A DNA stretch of 49,059 nt from Streptosporangium carneum (GTDB lineage Bacteria > Actinomycetota > Actinomycetes > Streptosporangiales > Streptosporangiaceae), in contig NZ_BSEV01000044.1 in assembly GCF_027922005.1 (NCBI RefSeq), positions 1 to 49,059 of the forward strand, in the 5' to 3' direction. The notes under the pieces were generated by a model. That model had not been told where the DNA came from. It was given only the letters and a program-made list of their open reading frames with translations, and searched no databases. A program made the translations under genes and the position numbers. This document shows, one piece after another, positions 1-9,400 of the stretch (position 1 is its first letter; each line of letters begins with the position of its first letter).

Positions 1-1
1 G

Positions 2-409
2 GCCGCCGCCCCCGCGCTGCGCGTCGCGGGCCGGGTCGCCGGGCCGCTCGCGCTCGCCGCGGGCATCGCCCAGGCCGCGACGGCGCAGACGACGGCGGAG
101 AAGGCCGACGCCGCCGTCAACGTGGCCGGCGGGGCGCTGGCGTTGTCGGCCAACCCGGTCACCGGCATCGCCGCGGGCGCCCTCGTCGCGGGCGGCTACG
201 TCGGCGGCAAGGTCGAGGGCGCCGTCACCGAGGCCACCGGCAGCAGCGCCGCAGGGGTGGCGGCCGGGACGCTGGCGGGCGCCGCGACCGGCGCCGCCAT
301 CGGCGCGGTCGTCGGCTCCATCGTCCCCGGAGTCGGCACGGCGGTGGGCGCCGGCGTCGGCGCCGCGGCGGGGGCCGTCGGCGGGTTCATCAAGTCGTAC
401 TGGAAGTAG
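2..409 (+). CDS. Partial C-terminal part of a glycine-zipper protein
   Basis: The frame is open from base 2, so the gene begins upstream of the window; a GTG at 122 is internal. The visible ~135 residues are Ala/Gly-rich. The second half is a run of small-residue GxxxG-type repeats (glycine zipper) typical of membrane-inserting or oligomerising segments, ending in the aromatic/basic tail GGFIKSYWK. Such tails occur in pore-forming bacteriocins, polymorphic toxins and outer-membrane-type glycine-zipper proteins, so no function can be fixed. It lies 44 bp upstream of the giant TcA-like gene on the same strand with no terminator between them, so co-transcription is likely. It could be an effector, an immunity/accessory protein or an unrelated membrane protein. 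Confidence 0.7.
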   Translation, partial: AAAPALRVAGRVAGPLALAAGIAQAATAQTTAEKADAAVNVAGGALALSANPVTGIAAGALVAGGYVGGKVEGAVTEATGSSAAGVAAGTLAGAATGAAIGAVVGSIVPGVGTAVGAGVGAAAGAVGGFIKSYWK

Positions 410-453
410 CCGGACGCGATCCCGGACGAAGAATCCCGGAAGGAACCAAGGCC

Positions 454-3400
454 ATGCCCGCTCTCATCGTCGTGAGGCTGCGTCCCGGCCGCCCCATGTC
501 GGGGCCGGATTTCAGCACCGCGCTGTCGGGGCTCACGATCGAGGCGTTCGACCTGACCTTCGCCGACACCGAGACCGGGGTGTCGCTGGGCACGGCGTCG
601 GGCGTCCTCACCTCGGCGGACGTCTCCGACCTCCTCGTGGACCTGACCACCACGGCCATCGTCCAGCACTTCCTGGACGTCACGATCTCCGGCCCCCTCA
701 TGGAGCGGCGTCCGGCGTCGGCGGCCACGGCCGTGATCGTGGCGAGCCCGCCCGCGGGGCATCCCGAACATCCGGCCGGCACGTCGTTCGACATCCGGCT
801 GAAGATCACCAGGAACGGCGTTCCGATCGCCGACCGGCGGATCGACTTCAACGCCACGGTGGTCGACGTCGCCACACCGCCCGTGCTGCTGGCCGACGTC
901 CTGGCGATGCCGCCGAGCGCGTACGCGACCGTCCCCGCCGTCGCCACCGGCGCGGGCGGGCGTCTGGAGCTGCCCGAGGACGGCGCTCCGCCCGGCTTCC
1001 ACGGGCTGGTCGCCGCGATCGACGCGGTGCTCGCCCTCGACCCGGCGGACGGGCGGCGGATCTCCCAGCGCACCACCCTGACCGCCGCCCAGGCGCGGCA
1101 GATCGCCGCCGAGATCGAATGGGACCGGGCGATCCACCCGCCTCCGGCCGAGCCGAGGCCGCTCGGGGACATGTACACCCTGCCGCCGGTCAACCCGGCG
1201 GTCGAGGCCGGGGACGCGGAGAACGACCGCAGGCGCTTCGAGGCCGAGCTGGACGGCTACCACGCCACCCACGACGGCCGCACGCTGCGGCTGGCCGGGT
1301 TCGTCCACGCCGCCTGGGCAGCCATGATGTGCGAGCGGCTCAGCGCGGGCGAGCACCTGTCGGGACCGGGACCCGCGCAGGGAACCGTGGACGGGGTCAG
1401 GGCCGCCACGCTGACCTTCCCGCTGCTCCTCGGCGCCTCCGACGGGACCACCCTCAGGCATGCCGCCGTACGACTCGCCGGCGACCCCGCGGGCGGCGCG
1501 CTCGACCCCCGGTTCACCGTCCCCGCCGCCTACTTCTACGCCCTCGGCGCCGCGCTGCCGCCGCAGGTCGACGTGGCGCAGCGGTTCGCCACGGCCAAGG
1601 CCGACGCCGAGGCGAAGACGCTGGTGGCCATCCAGACGGCGATCGAGGCCGGTGTGGTCGCCGCCGCCGAGCCGCCCGCCGCCACGGCGGGGCCGGCCCA
1701 GCCGATCGTCCCCGCCCAGGCCGCGCGGCGGCTGCGCGCGATCGGCCAGGCCTCGACGCCCGCGCCGCACGTGCCGCTCGACGCGGCCGTGCGCCCCCTC
1801 GTCACGGCCTGGCTGGACCATCAGGGGCCGACCGCCGCGATCGACGCCGGCTTCTGGGTCCCGGCGGTCGCGTCCGGATCCGGCGCCGCCGCCTACCTCG
1901 CCCTGCTGCTGCGCGCCGTCACCGACGACTTCGACCCGCTGATCACCGCGATCGTCGCCGAGCTGGGGGTCGCCTCGGCCGCCGCGCTGGTCGCCGTCAC
2001 CGACGAGCGGTGGCGGAGACTGTTCCTGCCGCCGCAGGCGCCGCCCCGGCTCGACCTGCTGCCGCCCTTCACCGACGTGGGGCCGGCCGGCACGCCCGCC
2101 GACCGGACCGAGGTCTTCATCCGGCGCCTGCGGCAGTTCTTCGCCGTGCCGTTCACGCAGGTGGTGCAGACGGTGTCCGCGCCCGGCTCCCCACCGGCGC
2201 TCCAGCCGCCCTCCGCCGACGTGTTCGCCGCGTTCGCCGCGCGGTACGCGGCCCACGGCGGCGGGACCTACATCCCGGGCTCCGCGCGTGACCCCGGCGC
2301 GACCCGGTCGGCGGTCGCCGAGGTGTTCCCGGGAGACGGCGACGCCCAGGCATGGCTGGCGGCGGCGCTGGACGCGATCGACGCGCTGCACGTGCTGACC
2401 GCCTTCGCCGCTCCCGGAAGCGCCCACGAGGAGCTCAGGTTCTCGCTGATGGAGGCGCTGTACGCGCGAGGCTTCACCACGGTGGAGGCCGTACGGGCGC
2501 TGAGCCCGGCCGACTTCCCGCGCGCGCTCGAGGGCACGGTCGCTCACCCGTTCGCGGAGGACGTCCAGACCGCGGCGGGCGGCTCGACGGCCGGTCCGCC
2601 GGACCGGCAGGAGGGGTTCGTCCCGGTGAACCCGGGCGGGCTCACCGACTGCGTGCCGCCTCCGCATCTGTCCCCGTTCGGCCTGACGGCCTATCTGGGC
2701 GAGCTGCTGCGGCTGTCGGCGGCGAGCACCTGCGCGCGGCCGTTCCCTCCCGACGCCGAGCGGACGACGGCCGGGCTCCTGTCGGGCCGCCGCGGCCCGA
2801 TCGGCGACCTGCGCGCCACGGCCGCGAACCTCACGACGCCGGTGCCGGTCGTCGACCTGGTCAACGAGAGCCTGGAGCATCTGGCCGCCGCCGCGGCGAC
2901 GGGAGGGGCCGCCGGAGGCGCCGTCTTCGACACCGCCTCCGGCGAGGTGGCCGGGCACGTCATCGGCGGGGAAGGACACGATCCCGCGGTGCTGCTCGCG
3001 GCCGTCCCCGAGCACTCGTCGCCGTCGGCCGCCGCGTCCCCCGCGGCCTACGCGGCGCTGCGGGCGGACGCCGGCGCGCCGCAGCTGCCGTACGACCAGG
3101 CGCTGGACGTGACGCGCACGTACCTGGACGCGGGCGGAGTCAGCAGGTACGCGGTGATGCGCCGGTTCCGGCGGAGGATCACCGAGTTCGCGCTCGACCC
3201 CGGCAACGAGCCCGAGGGGTTCGCCTCCCATCGCTGGCGCTATCCGGTCCGGCTGGAGACGGCGCTGGAGTACCTCTGCCTGAGCGCGCGGGAGCACGCG
3301 ATGCTCTACACCCGGACGCCGGGCGAGGAACCGGTCGGCGACGTGCCCGCCGCCTGGCAGCTCTACGGGTTCTCCCAGCCCGTCGTCAGCGACAGGTCCT

Positions 3401-6400
3401 GGACCAGGATCGCCGTGCGGCTCCCCGAGTTCCTCAGGCGTACCGGGCTCGACTACTGCGACCTGGTGGAACTGCAGCGCAGCGGGATCGTCCGGTTCGA
3501 CGTGACGCCGGCCGCGCACGGGCGGCGGGAGGGTGACGGGCGGCTGCCCGACTGCCCGCCGTGCGATCCGCAGGAGCACCGGCTGCGCTTCCCCGCCGAG
3601 GGTGAGAGCGACGACACGGCGGGCGGCCTGGTACGGCTGGCCCTGGTGGCGCGGCTGCAGGCCAGGCTGCGCGGCCGGTGCGCGGGCGGGCTGTCCTTCC
3701 AGAACCTGGCCGACCTCGACGCGGTGCTGCACCTGTTCGCCGCCGACGGCACGGTCAACCCGGACTTCCTCCGGCAGCTCGCGGCGGTGCTGATGCTCTG
3801 CGACGACTTCGGCCTGCCGCTCGGCGCGGGCGGCGGATCGGGGCCGCTCGAGCGGATGCCGCTGCTCGCGCTGTGGGCCGAGGACGCCTCCGAGCAGGAA
3901 CGCTCACGCGCGGTGGGGCTGCTCCTGGACGGCGTGGAGGAGAGCGCGGGACGCGCCGACCCCGACCTGGAGACCACCCCCGAACTCATCAAGATCATTG
4001 GGGAGAACCTCGACGCGCTCTCGCGGCTGTCCGGCTTCGACCCCGCGGTCCCCTCCGACTCCTGGCGGGCGAGACCGGCCGCGACCCTCCGCTTCGCCGA
4101 GGTGCTGCTCAAGGTCTACCTGTCCCCGTTCACCGTCGGCGAGCTGCTGTTCCTGCTGACCGCGGACGACCATCTCGAGGGCGACGACCCGTTCCCCCTG
4201 CAGGACCGCAACGAGGCCGCCGAGGACCCGCTGGCGCTCGGCGACACCGAGGCGTTCGACGGCCAGGGCCCGCACTCGCTGTGGACCCTGCGCGCCGCGC
4301 TCCGCGAGGCCGCGGTGAGCCAGGAGGACGTCGAGCGGTGGAGCTGGCACCGGATCGTCCGGGCGCTGCGCGCCGACTTCGGACACCTCTCGCCCGCGAC
4401 CGGGCCCGATCCGCTCGACCTGCTCGGGCGGCGTTTCTTCGCCGGGGAGCTGCGCGCGGCCGGGACATCGGTGAGCCCCGCCGACTCCCGGTTCTCGGTC
4501 CCGCTGCCGGCCGCGGAGACCTCTCCAGACATGTGGGCCGGCGGCCCTCCCGAGGGCGGGTTCGCCTACGACGCCGCCACCGAGGAGCTGTACTGCCGCC
4601 TGCCGCTGCGTGACGCCGACGTGCTCGACCGGCTGCTGCACGTGCGCCCGCTGAACGCCGCCGAGCGTCGCGCGGTGCGGGACCTGTACTTCGCGCCCAG
4701 GGTCGCGCTCGCACCGTTCGCGGCGATCTTCGAGAACCCGGTCGAGGCGATCGAGTCACTGGTGCGGGAAGGTGACAGCCATGCCCGCCTCGCCCGGTTC
4801 CGTACGGCGTTCGCGCTGTTCAGAAGGCGGTGCGAGCTGATCGCCCGGCATCTCGCCGGACATGTGCTCGCGGCCGCGGGCGACGACCCACGAGACGCCG
4901 AGCGGGCCGTCCCCGCCGCGTGGCTGCTGCTGCGGGAGCTGTGGGCCGACGAGAACCTCGGGCTGGAGCCGTGGGAGGCCGACTCCGGCGCCCCGCCGCG
5001 GGTCACCTGGCCGTGGCGGCCCGGCGGCGGCGCCTTCGCCGCCCTTCTCGGCCTCACCGGGACGGGCCTGACGGGCGAGTACACCCCCGCGGACTCCGCG
5101 GGCCCGCTGCTGTGGCGGGAGGTGCGCGGTCCGATGAGCGCCTTCGGCGACACCAGGAACGCGAACAACGCGCCCGTGCCGACCGTGGTGCCGGCGATGG
5201 ACCTGGAGCTGACACCGCGGCAGCTCCGCTACCTCAGCGTCCGCAACGGGCTCGCCCTGCTGGACGACGACGGCGAGCCGCTGGGCGGCGCGCAGGCCTT
5301 CACGGTGCGCTGGCACGGGGTGCTGCTGGTCGAGGAGGGCGGCGTCTACCGCTTCCACGCCGGCTGCCTCTGCCGCACAGGCCGCGCTACGGAGCACGAG
5401 GACCACGGGCACGACCAGGGGCACCGGCGGGGACACGGCCACGGGTGGCGGCACGACGGAGACCACGGTGACCCGCACGGGGACGGAGGCGAGGACGGAC
5501 CCGATGACCGCTACCGGCACGGACGCGCGGACGGGCATGACGACCGGCATGGGGAAGGGTGCGACCGGCGGGACTGGCGGGTCGTGTTGCGCCGGGGGCA
5601 GCGCGTGTGGACGGTGCTCAACCACGGGATGCCGGGAGACGAGGCGCCCGGACACCGCTCCGGCCCGCTGCGCCTGCGCCGCGGCGCGTACGCCATCGTC
5701 ATCGAGGCGCGGCAGCACGTCCCCGAGCTGTCCCACGGCGGCGACGCCGATCCTGTCCGCACCGGATTCCGCTTCGCCTACTCAGGTCCCGACACCTCCG
5801 GTGAGGTGACCCCTCTGCCGTTCGACCGGCTGTTCAGGCCCGCGAAGACGGCCTCCCTGAGCGACGGCGTCGTACGGCAGCCGACCGACGGTGAGTCGGC
5901 CGGCGGTGAGTCGGCCGGCGGTGAGTCGGCCGGCGGTGAGCGGGCCGGCGGTGAGCGGGCCGGCGGTGAGCGGGCCGGCGGTGAGCGGGCCGGCGGTGAG
6001 CCGACGACCGTCATCAGGCCGGGCGAGGCCGCCGCGGCGTGGCTGGACGGGCTGTACACCAGCAGCCTGCGCGACATCCGGCGCACCTACCAGCGGGCGT
6101 TCAAGGCGCTGCTGCTGGCACACAGGTTCGGGCTGTCGGCCCGCCCCGAGCGCGGATACCGGCAGTCGGAGCTGGGCCACCTGCTCGCGCACGGCGAGAC
6201 GTTCGCCGGCACCGCGCACCTCCGCACCGGACCCGCGTCGTTCGGCGTCCACCGCGCCTGGATGGACCCCGACCTGCTGCCCGTCGCCGACCCCTACCTC
6301 CCCGACGCCGTGGCCGACCAGCGCGGCGACCCGAGCCCGCAGCGGCGGGCCGCCCTCTTCGACGTGTGGGAGCGCCTGTACGACTACCGGGACCTGCGCC

Positions 6401-9400
6401 GCCGAACCGGTGCGGCGCGCGAGCGACCGGCGTGGCTGTTGTTCGCCGAGGTCGCCGAGCGGCAGCCGGACGACCCCGCGCACCTGCTCCGCCACCTCGG
6501 CGTGGACGCCCGGCACGCCCCGCTCGTCACCGCCTACTTCGACGTGCCGCCTGACCCGTACCGGCTGGCCGCTCACGACCTGGCGGACGAACGCTGGGCG
6601 ATTCGTGCGTGGCGCGGCTCCCGGCTGCTGCGCGACCTGACCGAACGCCTCGTCCCGCCGAGCGTCGGGGCCGCCCGTCCCGACCTGTGGGCGGCCGACG
6701 ACCCCGGCGAGCCGGTCGGGACGCCGCCGCTGCGGGGGACCGCCAACCTGATCCGGTTCGTCGAGGACGCCTACGTCGAGAACACGACCCCGCGCAGGTA
6801 CACCGACCTGCGACGCCTGAACGACGGCCTGCGGGAGCGCGCCCGCCGGGCGCTGCTCGCCTATCTGTGCGGGATGGACCGCGTCGCCCTGCCCACGGCC
6901 CCCGGCCGGTTCGTCCGAACCCCGGGTGAGCTGTCCGACCTGCTGCTGCAGGACGTGGAGGCCGGCCCGGGACAGCGGACCACCCGGATCGAGGACGGGG
7001 TGGCCGCCGTACAGGCCTTCGTGCAGCGGGCCCTGCTCGGTCTCGAACCGGCTCTGGCCGTCGGCCCGGGGACGCGCGAGCTCTGGCGGAGCAGGTTCGC
7101 GACGTTCGCGGACTGGCGGGCGTGCGCGCGCAGGCAGGCCTACCGGGAGAACTGGATCGAATGGAAGGACCTGCGCGAGGCCCGGCGCTCGGAGGCGTTC
7201 CGCCTGCTGGACGCGCAGCTGCGGGAGGACCGGCTGAGCGTGCCGGTCCCGGGTGGCCTGGAGTGGTGGCCCGGCCCGCGTCCCGCCGGGCATCCGGCGC
7301 TCGGCCTGCTGCAGGACGGCGAGCGGGCCGTGCAGCGGCTGCTCGACGCCCCCGCGGAAGGCCTCGGGCTGCTGGGCCGTCCGCTCTCCTCCGCGCAGCC
7401 CGCCTGGCTGACCCCGGCGCCCCTGCCCCTTGACCCCGGCGGAAACGGCGAGGACGACGAGACCGACGGCGGCGGGAGCCGCGAGGATGACAGGGGCGGC
7501 GACGGCGGGAGCGGCGAGGGTCGCGGTGGTCGGCGCAGGTCCAAAACGGGCGGGCGGAGCAGGCGCCGTGCCCTGCCCGCCGCGGCCGAGCCCACCCTGA
7601 CGGTGAGCGCCTCCGTCGAGCAGCCGGCGGAGACCCGGCTGCCCCTGTGGCTCACCGCCGCCATCTCGCTCGGCGTGCCGTTCGTGCGGGTCGCCGCGGC
7701 CGGCGTGCCGTACGCGTCGGCCCACCCTCACCCGTCCGGGCCCGCGTCCGGCTGCTGCGACGCCTGCGACCATGACGATCCGGAGGAGGTCGTCGACGAG
7801 TACTACTTCTGGCTGGTCCCTGGAGCTCGCTACGACGCCGACGACCCGGGGCAGGACGCCGACGCCGGAGTCGTGATCTCGACCGCCGCCGACCCCGCCG
7901 ACCAGACCTCCGACTGGCACCGCCCGGACAAGCTTCCCGGCCTGCTCAACTGGCTGCCCGGGGGCACCGCCCACCTGTGGTGGTGCCGGGTGCGCGGCGG
8001 CCGGTTCGAGCCTCCCCGCCGCAGCGCGGAAGGAGTGCGGCTCAGACCCGGGTCCGCCCCGGTCGAGCTGGTGTTCCAGGGGCGGACGGGAGACTCGCTC
8101 CGGTTCACGGTGCCCTCCGCCGTGCGGCCCGTCGGCCACTCGGATCCGACTTCGCCGGGGTTCCGCTACGACATGGCGCCGGACGCGGCGCTCACGCTGC
8201 CGCTCGTCGCGCCCGCCACGCCGTCGGGGGTCTCCTATCCGGGGGGCATGGCCGCCTACCCGTACTTCGCGTTCGAGCCGCCGGGCGCGCCGCTGCTGCC
8301 GCTGTCGCCGTTCCCCGTCGTGTCCGCGGTCGCGGGCGCGCTGCGCACCCACTGCCGCTTCGACGCCGCTCTGGCCTGGTACGACCTCGCGCACCGGCCG
8401 CTCGACGCCGACAACGCCTGGCGGCCCGGCGGGCCGCCGGAGCCCCTCTCCCCCGTCGCCGTGCGGCGCAGGGCCATGCTGCTGTCGTACGCGGAGACCC
8501 TCGCCCAGGCAGCGGACGCATACCTGAACCGGGGCGACGCGGAGAGCACCCGGCTCGCCCGGGTGCTGCTGGACGTGCTGGCCCGTCTCCTGGGCGAGGC
8601 GCCCCGGCGGATCACCGGTCCCGACGAGCCGGAGGCCGCCGCGCTGTCGGCCTTCTCGCCCCGCCCCGCCTCGCTGAACCCGCGCCTGCTCGCCCTCTAC
8701 GACCGGTGCGCCGACCGGCTCGGCCGCGTCCGGCACGACCTGGACGGCCACCGGCCGCACCCGGGCGGGAGGGCGGCGGAGGAGCACGGTGAGGCGTCCT
8801 GTGAGAGCGGCTGTGACGGCGCGGGCTGCCATGGCGCGACCGGGCCCTACCGGTTCGCCTACCTGCTGCAGAAGGCGCTCGACATCACCGGGGAGGTGCG
8901 CGGCTTCGGCGCGAGCCTGCTCACCCTGTACGAGAAGGGCGACGCGGAGGGGCTGGCCGCGCTGCGCGCCGCCCACGAGCACCAGCTCGTCGAGCTGGGC
9001 AGGCGGACCAGGCAGCTCCAGTGGCGGGAGGCGGACTGGCAGCTGCAGGCCCTGGAGAAGACCAAGCAGGGCGCGCTGGCCCGGCTGGCCTACTACCAGC
9101 GGCTGCTGCAGGGCGGCAACAACGCCGGAGAGATCGGATACGAGACCCTGACCGTGGTGTCCACCGCCTCGCGGGTGGCGGGCAACATCTCGGAGGGCAT
9201 CGCCCAGGGCATCGGCATGTCGCCCGACTTCTGGCTCGGCGTCGCCGGGATCATGGGAACGCCGCTGCAGTTCAACCAGTTCCCGCTGGGCAACAAGCTG
9301 GCCGCGGGTTTCAGCACCGCCGCCCGGATCATGAACTCGGTCGCGGAGAACGCCGGCACCAGCGGTGCCCTCAGCCTCACCGAAGGGGGCTGGCAGCGGC

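Noticed and set aside
196..3732. 1178-aa minus-strand open frame
   Set aside because: Arg/Gly/Pro-rich low-complexity translation antisense to the TcA gene; a GC-skew shadow.
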